A DNA stretch of 64,000 bases, taken from contig OX337240.1 of NCBI GenBank assembly GCA_946965045.2, forward strand, positions 2,356,001 to 2,420,000. Direction: 5' to 3'. This document shows, in pieces, positions 8,671 through 18,810 of the stretch (position 1 is the stretch's first letter; every line of letters starts with the position of its first letter). Both the position numbers and the translations under genes were made by a program. The notes under the pieces were generated by a model, which searched no databases, was not told the DNA's origin, and saw only the letters and a program-made list of their open reading frames with translations. The DNA is from Epithemia pelagica. Its lineage: Eukaryota; Bacillariophyta; Bacillariophyceae; Surirellales; Surirellaceae.

Positions 8671-9909
8671 TCAACTTCCATATCCCGACGAATCTTGACC
8701 CACTTCCAGAGCGGATGCTTTTGCTGTAGAAGGCTCGTTGGTGGTAGTTGGAACGGTCGTCCATGTTGCATCGACACCACTGAAAGATTGTTGCTCCTCC
8801 TCGTCGTTCTCATAGGCTTGCTTGTACCATTCGACCGTTCTTCGAATGCCTTCTTCAAACGAAATGGAACTCTTGTAGCCCAACAAATGAGCAGCCTTGC
8901 CGACATCCGCACACGTGTACGGAACATCGCCTGGCTGATCGGGCAATACCTTGATTTGGGCATCCTTGCCAACATTGGACTGTACCAAGCCAATAAACTC
9001 CTTCAACGAGGTTCCACTGCCCTTGCCCAAATTGAAGATTTGATAGGGGTAGGGACGATCAATGGCTCGCACCACACCATTCACGATATCATCGATATAT
9101 GTGTAGTCACGACTACTGGATCCATCGCCAAATTGCTGAATCGTTTGACCTCGACTCACACGGTCAATAAACTTGAAGGGAGCCATGTCGGGTCGGCCGC
9201 GGGGACCATAGACAGTGAAGAATCGCAGCGCCGATACATTGAGTTTGTACAAGTGATGATAAGTGTACGCGAGTAATTCACAAGCCTTTTTGGAAGCGGC
9301 ATAGGGTGAGACAGGATTGTCCACCACCTCTTCTTCGGAAAACAGTGTCGACTTGGAGCCGCCATAGACGGAGGAAGAACTGGCAAAGACAAAGTTTTGA
9401 ATACCATACTTGGCCGACAACTCCATGAGACGCGTCGTTCCTTCAATATTGGAATGAATGTACACATAGGGGTCTTGAATGGATGGCCGTACACCGGCAC
9501 GAGCCGCCATGTGACACACCCATTGTGCTTGTTCCTCCTCAAAAATTGATGTCATGAGTTGAATATCACAAATATCACCCTTGAAGATCTTGAGTCTGTC
9601 ACTGCCATACTGTTGTTTCAAGAGGTGTAAGTTTTGCATTTTGATATTCACATCGTAGTAGTCATTCATTTCGTCCACGATGACAACATCATCACCTCGT
9701 TCAAGAAGGTAAGCAGCGACATGACTGCCAATGAAACCAGCACCACCAGTCACCAAGACTTTCTTATAGCCAGTGTGAGGCTCGACAGGTGTAAGACTTT
9801 CCCAAGAATTCCAGGATTCACTCTCCGAGTCGGATGTCGCGGTTGCCGTCGAAGCATCGGAAGAGAGGGTCGTCATGGTGCGATTTAGTTGCTCTTTGAG
9901 ATCAGACAT
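8671..9909 (-). CDS. UDP-glucuronate 4-epimerase, copy 1
   Basis: 412 residues, extended short-chain dehydrogenase/reductase fold. The NAD-binding glycine motif GGAGFIG is at residues 55-61; the catalytic SSS and YAASK (Tyr203, Lys207) follow. Conserved substrate-side segments GDICD, MAARAGVRPS, RFFTVYGPRGRPDMA and GDGSSSRDYTYIDD are present, which place it with UDP-glucuronate 4-epimerases. The enzyme interconverts UDP-glucuronate and UDP-galacturonate to supply acidic polysaccharide synthesis. The first 38 residues are Ser/Thr-rich with no obvious signal peptide or membrane anchor, unlike the anchored plant enzymes. The tail is extended and ends DSSGYGS. It lies head-to-head with copy 2 at 10855, with a shared 945-bp spacer. 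Confidence 0.92.
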   Translation of the reverse strand: MSDLKEQLNRTMTTLSSDASTATATSDSESESWNSWESLTPVEPHTGYKKVLVTGGAGFIGSHVAAYLLERGDDVVIVDEMNDYYDVNIKMQNLHLLKQQYGSDRLKIFKGDICDIQLMTSIFEEEQAQWVCHMAARAGVRPSIQDPYVYIHSNIEGTTRLMELSAKYGIQNFVFASSSSVYGGSKSTLFSEEEVVDNPVSPYAASKKACELLAYTYHHLYKLNVSALRFFTVYGPRGRPDMAPFKFIDRVSRGQTIQQFGDGSSSRDYTYIDDIVNGVVRAIDRPYPYQIFNLGKGSGTSLKEFIGLVQSNVGKDAQIKVLPDQPGDVPYTCADVGKAAHLLGYKSSISFEEGIRRTVEWYKQAYENDEEEQQSFSGVDATWTTVPTTTNEPSTAKASALEVGQDSSGYGS

Positions 9910-10854
9910 GGTGGAGTTGAGGATGGTGATTGGAGATCCGTGAGAAATGTGCCAGTTTCAATTTTATGAGACAAACGATGGAAGGAAAAATCATGATCTT
10001 GGGGGAGATGAGTCGAACATCGAACACATTGATGTTGATGAGCCTGAGCAACATTGTGATTCATCCTTGGAGAATTGCGTTCGCTTTTTTGTGGGAATGG
10101 TTTGGAATTTCGTCAGACACGCATCTGAATCTGACAGATTTGGCCGATCATTGTGCGACTAAAGCAGTTCCCGAACTTCGTCGCGCGTATTGAAATACCT
10201 AGCTGAACGCAAGAATTGGCGCGCATGCGCACGATGCTCTGAGTCACTCTGTTTGTCCCGAACCTTTCGTCAGCGCATTCGAACGACCACGTGGTGTGCA
10301 TGATGAGGAGTAGTCAGTCGCGGGATGCTCCGAAAATGCCACGCGCCATGTCCGGAGTTCGAGCGAACGCGGAGTCAGTCACACGAACCTCTATCCGCGA
10401 TTGATTACGACTTCCCCCATGTTCTTACAACCCAGTGATACAGGAAGACTGCGACTTATATTAAACAAATACAAACATTATCGATCCTTAAACCGCTCGG
10501 AAATAACGAGCCCTTCCCCCACGTCAAAATGCGTCACATCCTGCTTCCGAATCCTAGTCAGCACCACGTGAAGCATGTTTGAGACTATACATTCATCAAT
10601 GACGTGATGGAACTGGGACAACTACGTACTTCGAGCCACAAAAGCATCAGATTCCATCCAAGAATCCAAACTGCGTTGGTTGCAGAGCGTGTTGTTCAAG
10701 AAAAACCATTCCGAGACGTTCCCACCACCACAGCAATCTTTTGGGTAGGCAAAGCACCTATATCATTGCATTGTGTTATTCCAAAACCAAAAAATCTTTG
10801 GTCTCCATTGATACTTTGTAAACGTTCCTACTTTTCAACGTCTTCTCCGACACC
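9910..10854. promoter_or_regulatory. Divergent intergenic region of the epimerase pair
   Basis: A 945-bp spacer separates two divergently transcribed start codons, so it must contain both promoters or a bidirectional one. It contains CACGTG- and ACGTCA-like hexamers, for example near 10280, 10520 and 10568, and AT-rich stretches near 10450. The two sides are not mirror copies of one another by eye, which suggests that the inverted duplication stops at the coding regions. Confidence 0.45.
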
Positions 10855-12093
10855 ATGAACCCTCAAAAATCTCTTTCACGATCGGCTGCTTCCTCCGTCT
10901 CGTTGGCACCGACAGTTGCCTCCGAGACTGAAGCCGAGGCGGAATCCTGGGCATCGTGGGAAAGCATTTCACCTATTGAGCCTCATACTGGCTACAAAAA
11001 GGTCTTGGTGACTGGAGGTGCCGGTTTCATTGGTAGCCATGTCGCTGCTTACCTTCTCGAACGTGGTGACGATGTTGTCATTGTCGACGAAATCAATGAC
11101 TACTACGATGTGAATATCAAAATGCAAAACTTGCACCTCTTGAAACAACAGTATGGCAGTGACAGACTCAAGATCTTCAAGGGTGATATTTGTGATGTTC
11201 AACTCATGACATCAATTTTTGAGGAGGAACAAGCACAATGGGTGTGTCACATGGCGGCTCGTGCCGGTGTTCGACCATCCATTCAAGACCCCTATGTGTA
11301 CATTCATTCCAATATTGAAGGAACGACACGTCTCATGGAGCTGTCGGCCAAGTATGGTATTCAAAACTTTGTCTTTGCCAGTTCTTCCTCCGTCTATGGT
11401 GGCTCCAAGTCGACACTGTTTTCCGAAGAAGAGGTGGTGGACAATCCTGTCTCACCCTATGCCGCTTCCAAAAAGGCTTGTGAATTACTCGCGTACACGT
11501 ACCATCACTTGTACAAACTCAATGTATCGGCGCTGCGGTTTTTTACCGTCTATGGTCCCCGCGGCCGCCCGGACATGGCTCCCTTCAAGTTTATTGACCG
11601 TGTGAGTCGAGGTCAAACGATTCAGCAATTTGGCGATGGATCCAGCAGTCGTGACTACACATATATTGATGATATCGTGAATGGTGTGGTGCGAGCCATT
11701 GATCGTCCCTACCCCTATCAAATCTTCAATTTGGGCAAGGGCAGTGGAACCTCATTGAAGGAGTTTATTGGCTTGGTACAGTGCAATGTCGGCAAGGATG
11801 CCCAGATCAAGGTATTGCCCGATCAACCAGGCGATGTTCCGTACACGTGTGCGGATGTCGGCAAGGCTGCCCATTTGCTGGGCTACAAGAGTTCTATTTC
11901 GTTTGAAGAAGGCATTCGAAGAACTGTCGAATGGTACAAGGAAGCCTATCCGCAAGAACCCGTCGTATCGGAAAGCAGCATTGTGGAATCGACCTCGTCG
12001 GTAGACTTTAGCAATGGATACTTTGTCGTGGGAGAGCCATCGAAGGGACCACCCAAGCTCGGTTGGGAAGATTCCTCAGGGTACGGAAGTTAA
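10855..12093 (+). CDS. UDP-glucuronate 4-epimerase, copy 2
   Basis: 412 residues, with the same SDR motifs as copy 1 (GGAGFIG, SSS, YAASK, YGPRGRPDMA). From about residue 40 to 373 only about five residues differ from copy 1: for example Val42 to Ile, Met81 to Ile, and Ser to Cys in LVQ(S/C)NVG. The first 38 and last 35 residues are largely unrelated between the copies except for the terminal DSSGYGS. Such a sharp contrast suggests ongoing gene conversion of the catalytic core or strong purifying selection. Same expected reaction, UDP-glucuronate to UDP-galacturonate. Divergent tails could give the copies different localisation or regulation. Confidence 0.92.
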   Translation: MNPQKSLSRSAASSVSLAPTVASETEAEAESWASWESISPIEPHTGYKKVLVTGGAGFIGSHVAAYLLERGDDVVIVDEINDYYDVNIKMQNLHLLKQQYGSDRLKIFKGDICDVQLMTSIFEEEQAQWVCHMAARAGVRPSIQDPYVYIHSNIEGTTRLMELSAKYGIQNFVFASSSSVYGGSKSTLFSEEEVVDNPVSPYAASKKACELLAYTYHHLYKLNVSALRFFTVYGPRGRPDMAPFKFIDRVSRGQTIQQFGDGSSSRDYTYIDDIVNGVVRAIDRPYPYQIFNLGKGSGTSLKEFIGLVQCNVGKDAQIKVLPDQPGDVPYTCADVGKAAHLLGYKSSISFEEGIRRTVEWYKEAYPQEPVVSESSIVESTSSVDFSNGYFVVGEPSKGPPKLGWEDSSGYGS

Positions 12094-12465
12094 GTTGGCC
12101 TTTTCTGGTTACAGTCCATTTTCCAAGCTAAAAGTATTGTAGATTACGCGCTCTTCACTGGTTGAAAATATGCTAGACTTCGTTTCATAAACACACAAGT
12201 CTAAATTTATTGATTATGTCATGGGATATCAATATCAGCGGAAGTTTAAAATGTTTCGCAACTGCCACTTTGTTTTTGAAGAGAAATGCTAGAAAATGTG
12301 GTCCAATTTTAATACATGTGTGATGAGATGGAGTTGAGAGTGAGATGATTTCCTGTTGACAGGTGAATCATTGTATGGGTCGGGAGACTATTGACTGTGG
12401 ACGCAACGTAATGGCAGACAGGACAGTTGGATTAGGCGAGGACGAATTCAAACAATGCAGTTGGA
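12094..12465. other. Convergent spacer, no gene seen
   Basis: An AT-rich spacer between the 3' ends of copy 2 (+) and the cysteine-rich gene (-). It should contain both polyadenylation regions. No frame or repeat worth naming. Confidence 0.5.
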
Positions 12466-13643
12466 CTAGGCAAGGACAAATCCAAAAACCAAGGCCGTGA
12501 CACCCAGTAGGTAGTTTGTCATGGCATGATGGACCGAGTGAGCACCCGACTTGTCTTGGCCCTTTTCCACACCGTCGCAGGTCAATCGATGATTTTCGGC
12601 TTCGTACACAGCATGCAGGGCAATGCTAAACCGATCCGTTTGATCGTAATCATCACAGGTACTTTCAATCACACCACCAACTGTATTGGAACAATCGACA
12701 CTGAATCCAAAGGCATTCCTTCCAAATCCACCTCCTTGACAAAATTGAATGGCACAACTGGTACAGTCCGTTCCACCGTACGATGCCGTACAAGTGGTTC
12801 CCAGAATATTTTGAGGATTGAAGGTGGCTTCCATGCAAAACTCGCGATCATCCCCTTCCAAATCGGCACAGGCGGCAAAAGATCCCCCCGTGTCGGTCAC
12901 GGCAGCCGAGGATGAAATGACACCACTTTGTCTGTTAATGGTGAAGGAGCAATCGTTACAGGCAATGTTGACACCATCATCTTGACAGGCACATCCATCA
13001 ATGCCGGGAGGAACCACCTCCGAAATCCCAGCCAAGAATCGGTCGCATTGCGCTACGGCTTCTTCAGCAGCACATTCCGAGGGATGATTTTCAATTTCGT
13101 AGACACTGTGCAATTGCACCGAAAAGGGACGAGCCGTATCCATGGTTCCACAGGTACTTTCGACAGCTCCACCAGCAATGTTGGAACAATCGACTTGAAA
13201 ACCAAATTGATTGTTACCGAATCCACCTCCTTGACAAAATTCAATGGCACAACTTACACAATCGGTTCCATCATACGTCATGGAACAGGTGGTTCCTTGA
13301 ATGGCGAGTGGATTGAAATTGGCCGTCATGCACATTTGCGGAATGGTCGAGGTGGACACTTGCAAATCGCTGCAAGCCGTAAAGGATCCACCGGCGGACA
13401 GGGTGGCATCGGATTTGATGGTACCCTGTTGGCCGGCAATGGTAAAGTCACATCGATGACAATCAATCGCCGTTCCATCGGCCTCCTCACATTCCCATCC
13501 GGCAATGCCTGCGGCAAGTTATCCCCAATCGCGGTCAAAAACGTGGTACAGGAATTCAACTCACGATGATCCCGAGTTTCGCTATCCATGGCCGACGCCA
13601 AGGAACCAAGGCTGATCAAGGAGAACAACGACAAACGAATCAT
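12466..13643 (-). pseudogene. Secreted cysteine-rich two-repeat protein, GPI-type, one frameshift
   Basis: The ATG at 13643 starts MIRLSLFSLISLGSLASA, a clear signal peptide. Two homologous repeats of roughly 165 residues follow. Each has a C..FL segment, a CxxCxFTI core, GGSFxACxDL, and a block with TTCxxxYxGTDCxSCAI(E/Q)F then CQGGGFG and FGFxVDCSN. The C-terminus is hydrophobic (YLLGVTALVFGFVLA), as in GPI-anchored proteins. The frame changes at about 13510: the sequence reads DNLPQ in one frame and GIAGWECE in the next, where repeat 2 has VVPPGIDGCAC. One missing base in the Gln codon would join them, and no intron fits. It is either a fresh pseudogene or a base-calling error. Function unknown; an extracellular or wall location is inferred. 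Confidence 0.65.
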
Positions 13644-14572
13644 GATTCTATGTTCTGTGCAAAAAAAGCGAGGAAAACGGATGTGAGCACTTTGAACTCT
13701 CAAATAAACTCTCTCAGACATTTCATATCGATTCATATTCCGTCTCGACAAAGCAACAAACTCTCTCGCAAGGAGACGCGTTTCTTCTTACCCAACGGCA
13801 ATCCAATTCTATTTGGTATGGTGTAGAGATCTAGGTATCTCTCTTGTCGTTGTTGTGGTTGATCGGATTTTCTCTAATCTTTTTTTGGATCTCGTCTTCT
13901 TTTTGCTTGATTCTTCGGATGGCGACGACATGCGTGGTCGACACCCCGAGCCCCGAGAGAGAAACCGTCATATCCCGGAAGATTACAACATAAGCCCAAT
14001 AGATCCGTTAGGATTCACTATAGTATAATTTGTAGCACCATTATTTATTGTTGGCCATCTGGAAGCACATTCAAAACCATGGAGCGAGCGCTCGATAGTT
14101 GTCATTGTATGTACTATGTAGAGTAAACACAGGATACTACCTATCATTCTTTCTTCCTCTTCAACGGTCACCAAGTCACACATGACATATCCAAAGTGTC
14201 CAACCGGGACACGAAACCATAATAGATCCCGTATATCCACTTCGACGTAACATAGCTACTCGTATCGTCCCAAAATCCTCATCCGTTCGGTGGTCGAGCA
14301 TTATTCTGGAAAGAAGAGATGCCATGATGATTCCATTTCTTTGCGGTATTCGTCAAAGCTCGAAATAATCATTTTACGATAGGTTGAAAACCGGACTCCT
14401 GGAATAGTGAGTGGCTCAGCACGTGTGTACCTGGCTTCATTCCGTTTCTGTTGATGCAACGTTATAGCTTTCGACACATCCAATATCACCCAAATTGTTG
14501 ACCGCTTTCTCAATCAAAGCAAGAGACTGGCCACGACAACGACAAAGAGAGGGATCCAATAACTCCGCAATA
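13644..14572. other. Intergenic, no confident gene
   Basis: A divergent spacer between the cysteine-rich gene (-) and the HNH-like gene (+). Short frames on both strands lack codon bias or motifs. The stretch from 13830 to 13910 is T-rich. It should contain two promoters. Confidence 0.45.
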
Positions 14573-15832
14573 ATGGTAGCGCAACAACCAAATCAACAAC
14601 CACATATGTGGTCAGGATCAAACAAAACAATTCAGCAACTTGAGCAGGAAAGAAATGCTTTCTTGGATTCTTTGGAGCCGCAAGAGTGTGTAAGACGGCT
14701 GCGTGGAAAGCACTTCTCGCACATGGAACATGTTTGGGGCGAATCGACGTATCGCCTCGCCACTCCGGCCCTAGACTTTGACAACATTACGCGAAACCCA
14801 GCTCAGGGTGGATTATATCAATCTTGCTACCGACATATTTCAAACGAGATCAGAGATCCGGACTGGACATCTGGCACGGCGAACCATACGGGCAATACGG
14901 AGAAAATCGACCCAGTTGGAAACCTCGGTGGGCAGGCGGCCCATTTGCTTTCTCATACCAAGATCTGCCATAGAGCTTATCCATTCCTTGCCGAGGCAGC
15001 CATTGGAATTAAGATCGAAGATCTTGGGCTCAACGGACACATGCACACAAACCGGCGTAAACTCCTGGTGGGGGTTAAGGGAGGCTTCCAATACACATCA
15101 TTAAAGGGCCACAAATTCAACAAAATGTATTTGAAACTCCAGGGAGAGCATTTTGATTCCGATAAGCCATCTGTGTTGATCGTTCCACTGTTGCCGCTGG
15201 ATCAGATTTTGAATTGGGCCACGGACGATCATCACGCGGTTGACTATGACGCGGCCGTCTTTACCTTTGGTCCTAGAAAGGAAACAGTGGCGAGGGAGAT
15301 ACTTCAGTTAGCAAAAGGCATTTGCAGTCCAGAGGAAATAACTACGGCGTGTCAAAATGTGAGTCATTTTATGAAGGGTATTGCGGGTCACCTTCTGTGC
15401 AAGAACGTATTTGAATCACTACCCGAGGAGTATTTTACTTCGAAAAACGCCACTCTTTTACGCTGGAAAAAACTCATCACTGAACATTTGCAAATCAAGC
15501 GTGAGATAACGATTCCCATTCCCCTTACCCTTCCGCCAAATGTTAATGTACGAATTGCGAAGGCTCGTATGAGCAGGGGAACTTCGCTACCAGATCCTTG
15601 GTTGCTCCTTGCCAAATCTGCAATTAATTACTCTGCGTCGAATGGCCAGAAGCTGATGACAGCATGTCCCCCAAGCGATGACAGCGACAGTGAAGATGAT
15701 GACTACGAAATCTCCATTGGTTGCTATACCAACGACAAGGAACAAACGGACTCCGAGGACGCTGCTGTTCGAGCTAGTTACTACAATGAAGCATTGCGTC
15801 GGGGTGGATTTCGCAGCGGAACTACTGTATGA
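14573..15832 (+). CDS. Conserved stramenopile protein, HNH-nuclease-like
   Basis: 419 residues from the ATG at 14573; the frame upstream opens only with TTG. After a Gln-rich N-terminus, a block containing GGQAAHLLSHTKICHRAYPF and LAEAAIGI resembles the histidine-bearing part of HNH-like proteins that are numerous in diatom genomes. It is followed by KGHKFNKMYLKLQGEHFDSD and a VLIVPLLPLDQILNW segment that recurs in that family. The acidic tail DDSDSEDDDYE is near the end. I do not see a complete metal-binding HNH signature, so catalytic activity is uncertain. No membrane segment. No neighbour suggests a pathway. Confidence 0.45.
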   Translation: MVAQQPNQQPHMWSGSNKTIQQLEQERNAFLDSLEPQECVRRLRGKHFSHMEHVWGESTYRLATPALDFDNITRNPAQGGLYQSCYRHISNEIRDPDWTSGTANHTGNTEKIDPVGNLGGQAAHLLSHTKICHRAYPFLAEAAIGIKIEDLGLNGHMHTNRRKLLVGVKGGFQYTSLKGHKFNKMYLKLQGEHFDSDKPSVLIVPLLPLDQILNWATDDHHAVDYDAAVFTFGPRKETVAREILQLAKGICSPEEITTACQNVSHFMKGIAGHLLCKNVFESLPEEYFTSKNATLLRWKKLITEHLQIKREITIPIPLTLPPNVNVRIAKARMSRGTSLPDPWLLLAKSAINYSASNGQKLMTACPPSDDSDSEDDDYEISIGCYTNDKEQTDSEDAAVRASYYNEALRRGGFRSGTTV

Positions 15833-15929
15833 AATAAAGTCTTCGGAAGGGCGTTTGGGGAAATCAATAGTGCACGTGTTGTTAGCCCCGATCGTTTCTA
15901 CAACACAAGCACCAACCGAACTGACGACC

Positions 15930-16073
15930 ATGACGAGCGCACCTTCCTTACAAACACTCCGACTCATTCTTCTGGCGGTCGTTTGTCTTTTGTTTCCCGT
16001 CCAAGGCTTTTTCATTCCCTCCATAACGACGACAAGGACGACATCTCATCATGTCCTCCACGACGCCTCGTGA
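15930..16073 (+). CDS. Short frame with signal-peptide-like N-terminus
   Basis: A 47-codon frame begins with MTSAPSLQTL, continues with a hydrophobic RLILLAVVCLLFPVQG, and then FFIPS. A Phe straight after the predicted cleavage position resembles bipartite plastid pre-sequences of diatoms. It ends after 47 codons, and no clear 5' splice site was found, so it may be a first exon with an unrecognised junction or a chance frame. Low certainty. Confidence 0.25.
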   Translation: MTSAPSLQTLRLILLAVVCLLFPVQGFFIPSITTTRTTSHHVLHDAS

Positions 16074-16599
16074 TGTTCATACTGTTTCTGTTTGAGTGCT
16101 CGGAGGGAGTCTTGGGAGGTGATATGAGGCTGCACATGGTTTGACTCAGCTTACTATTGTTCTTGCTGTTGCTGCTATGGCTAGAGTGGCTGGAGATAGC
16201 CTCGATCTTTGCTGGAGGTGGCACTAGACGGTGGAGCAATCAGACTCCGCATGCTACAAAACTGTAAATGGTGTTAACACTTGTAAGAAGCAATAAAACA
16301 ATCCATCTCGTGTATTTTGCATGTGCAAAAGGTATGGACAAGGAATCCCTGTGAGTTCCTAGATACAAGATAACAAGTGGGATTTGACGTAAGTTTGGGA
16401 AACTAGGGTACATCCGCAAGTTATGTGAATACAGAAAGCTGTCCGAGTGAACATTGGACGTGGTTTCAATTGCTGTGTGCTTGGATTAGGAACAAATGCA
16501 TGCCAAAGTCAAAAGAGGAAGAGGATTCTACTACGAAACGGATAAAGCAAGACCAACCACACGCTGCGGTGACTGTGAAATGGAATCGAAGTCCGACAT

Positions 16600-17240
16600 T
16601 GATTCCAGCCGTCTCCTCCCGCTTTCCCTCTCCCTTGTGCCCCCGTCATGAGTTTTTGGGGTCGTTGTTGGCCTTGCTCGGTCCTTCCTTGTTTTATCTG
16701 GGATCCTTTTTGATTTTGTCCCCACCTCTCTTGTACTTTGTCTCGCCCCGGGCGTGCTTAACATCCTCATGCTGGACTGTCTCTTGTAAGTCTATCCTCA
16801 TACACCCTGGCCGGCCTTTCGAAGCTGTTATCAACTGTGGTACGAACGGTTCAAATTTGCATCACAATCTATTACTCGAGTCTTCAAAGGACAGCACCGG
16901 CGACAAGGACGACGACCAATCGTCTCTCTGCAAGACGGCCCGTATGAACCATTCCATTGAAAACGACATGTTGGCCATTCATGCCATGCATCATCATGGT
17001 GTCATTCCCATTCAAACATTTTTATGGATGACCTTTTTTGCAATCAATATTTACCCAATTTGTATGGTTTTGGTGCCACAACCGACATGGCCATGCGAAC
17101 ACCCTTGTTGCGACAAATCATGTTGTGGGGGAGTTCCGGACCTGCCACCAAGACCATTGTTCAATCCAAATTGGAAGCCGGTCATAACCTTTATGTCTTG
17201 CCTGGTGGTGTGGCGGTCTCTGTCGCTAGCTAGAGCTCTA
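16600..17240 (+). pseudogene. DGAT2/MGAT-family acyltransferase, decayed
   Basis: Family-like pieces occur in order on the plus strand but in different frames. First comes a hydrophobic LLGPSLFYLGSFLILSPP region, then SILIHPGRPF and WYERFKF (another frame). These are followed by LAIHAMHHHGVIPIQTFLW, and finally NQYLPNLYGFGATTDMAMRT with LLRQIMLWGSS and AGHNLYVLPGGVA. The HxHG-type and PGG motifs are hallmarks of the diacylglycerol/monoacylglycerol acyltransferase-2 family, which acylates glycerol lipids at the ER. The frame breaks in a run of six T at about 17031, and the C-terminal part is not recognisable after the PGGV at about 17215. A GTAAGT at about 16787 could be a real splice donor, so some frame changes may be introns. 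Confidence 0.55.
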
Positions 17241-17652
17241 TTGAGTAGGAGTATATAGAGAGACCATGGTCTTTCTCTTGTTCGACCAAGAAGCACGAGT
17301 AGTTGTTCCCTACGGCGTCTTTCACAAACCACGAGACTACTAATGGTGAACTTCAGTCTACCTTATTTCAGGCGAATCATAGACTCGTTGGACCGGAACA
17401 CTCCTCTCCAGACCCAGAGGATCGGGGAGGAACGACCAAGCCGTTCTATGTCGCACCAGTCTGGCATTGTCCAACGAAAAAGGGTCTTCCAAAAGGCAAC
17501 ACACAACTCGTATCGGACGCCACCTTCATGAGACGAGTGACACAGGAACTGTACATATGACAAATTTTGAGCCTTTTTCGTGGGCTGTAGAAATCCACGT
17601 CGTTCGGCAGGCCGGGACGACACCAAATAAGCACATTTCTCATAGACCCATC

Positions 17653-17681
17653 CTCTCTCTCTCTCTCTCTCTCTCTAGAGT
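17653..17681. repeat. CT microsatellite
   Basis: An uninterrupted tctctctc run of about 28 bases in the spacer between the decayed acyltransferase and the convergent oxidase gene. Confidence 0.8.
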
Positions 17682-17728
17682 GATACGGGCCAAACTTTTA
17701 GTTGCGTGAACAGGTTTCGTCGTCGTAT

Positions 17729-18712
17729 TTAGGGATTCACTCGTTCTTGGGACCACGTTTGGGTGGACGCACTGTAGGTATCCACTTGTCGATACTGAGT
17801 TCCTCCTTTTCCCAAATAAAGGTAATCGACCCGATTGGGAACGAGCAGGACGAGCAAAAAATTGTCGGGTGGAGGTCCATTACTATCGTCAGTCAAAGAC
17901 GTCTTGTCGTCGTCGTCGACAAAGGCTTGTCCGGGAAGTCCGGTTTGAAAAAATGACTGACGAGCGGGAGGAGACAATTTGGTCCACAAGTCAAGTCGAG
18001 CTTGTGACAAGAGGGGATCTTTGTTGTTGTTGTTGTCGCATCGTACCAGGGCCTGTTCATTGGTTCGTCCGCCGGTTCCCACAAAGACCAATTCTCCTCG
18101 CAATCGATATTGTTCTCCCACCGTGGGGAACCACCACACAATTTCCGACCCAATACTGGACGCGGAATCACTGGTTTGTGCCAGGCTTTCCGTCACCTTG
18201 TCGGATCGGGCATCGGTACAGAATTGCAAGATCTGGGGCAAGGTGTTGTCGTCGTCGTCTTGTGAAGTAGACTGCACCAGACGGTGGTTGGCCGGTAACG
18301 AGACCCATCCTCGCATCACTACGGTACGACACCGAGGTTGACCCGTATGGACATTGGTCGTGGCCAATTGCACATAATTGGATCCACGAATCGGACGCGT
18401 CGCTGTCATGGTTTGTTCCAATCGGCGTCTCCAAGAGATTCGTGAAAACACGAATGGATCGTCTTGCTCTTGATGATTCGACGAGTCTGAGGATTGCATC
18501 ATGGAGCCCTTCTTCCGTCTTTGACACGAGTCACTCCGGCAAGAACCGTTCCGGTTGTTCGAACACGCTACCGAATGGAATGCTGTCTGGATCGAAAATG
18601 CTCTGGAACAGGAAACGGATGACGAGGAGGATGCCGTTGTGCTTGCGGCAAGATACACCCAAAAGGCAGCCTTTTTGAAGAATCGATGATCGCCACCCAT
18701 CCACTGTCGCAT
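17729..18712 (-). CDS. Pyridoxamine-phosphate-oxidase-like FMN-binding protein, Alr4036 family
   Basis: 327 residues from the ATG at 18712. Core segments in order: YVQLATTNVHTGQPRCRTVV, DARSDKV, EIVWWFPTVGEQYRLRGELV, then ARLDLWTKLSPPARQSFF and NRVDYLYL. This is the split-barrel flavin fold of the Alr4036-type branch of pyridoxamine 5'-phosphate oxidases, which may act on B6 vitamers or other reductions; the substrate is not established. The N-terminal 60 residues contain a hydrophobic AAFWVYLAAS segment and a Ser-rich stretch ending CSRAFS, suggestive of organelle import, possibly plastid. A 33-bp copy of the GGTACC-centred motif lies 66-98 bp upstream. Confidence 0.75.
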   Translation of the reverse strand: MRQWMGGDHRFFKKAAFWVYLAASTTASSSSSVSCSRAFSIQTAFHSVACSNNRNGSCRSDSCQRRKKGSMMQSSDSSNHQEQDDPFVFSRISWRRRLEQTMTATRPIRGSNYVQLATTNVHTGQPRCRTVVMRGWVSLPANHRLVQSTSQDDDDNTLPQILQFCTDARSDKVTESLAQTSDSASSIGSEIVWWFPTVGEQYRLRGELVFVGTGGRTNEQALVRCDNNNNKDPLLSQARLDLWTKLSPPARQSFFQTGLPGQAFVDDDDKTSLTDDSNGPPPDNFLLVLLVPNRVDYLYLGKGGTQYRQVDTYSASTQTWSQERVNP

Positions 18713-18777
18713 TGGATTCTCTCTGTTCTTGTGACCACACACACAATGTCTCGCTCGCTCCGTTGTTGCCGCTTTCC

Positions 18778-18810
18778 CTCCGATTGCGGGGGTACCTCCC
18801 GTCTGCTGTC
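18778..18810 (-). promoter_or_regulatory. Recurrent upstream motif, subtype A
   Basis: A 33-bp sequence identical to that at 27911-27943, with core GGTACCCCCGCAATCG. It sits 66-98 bp before the start codon of the minus-strand oxidase gene and is in sense orientation to it. Subtype B copies with a related core are at 19612 and 22060. See findings. Confidence 0.55.
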
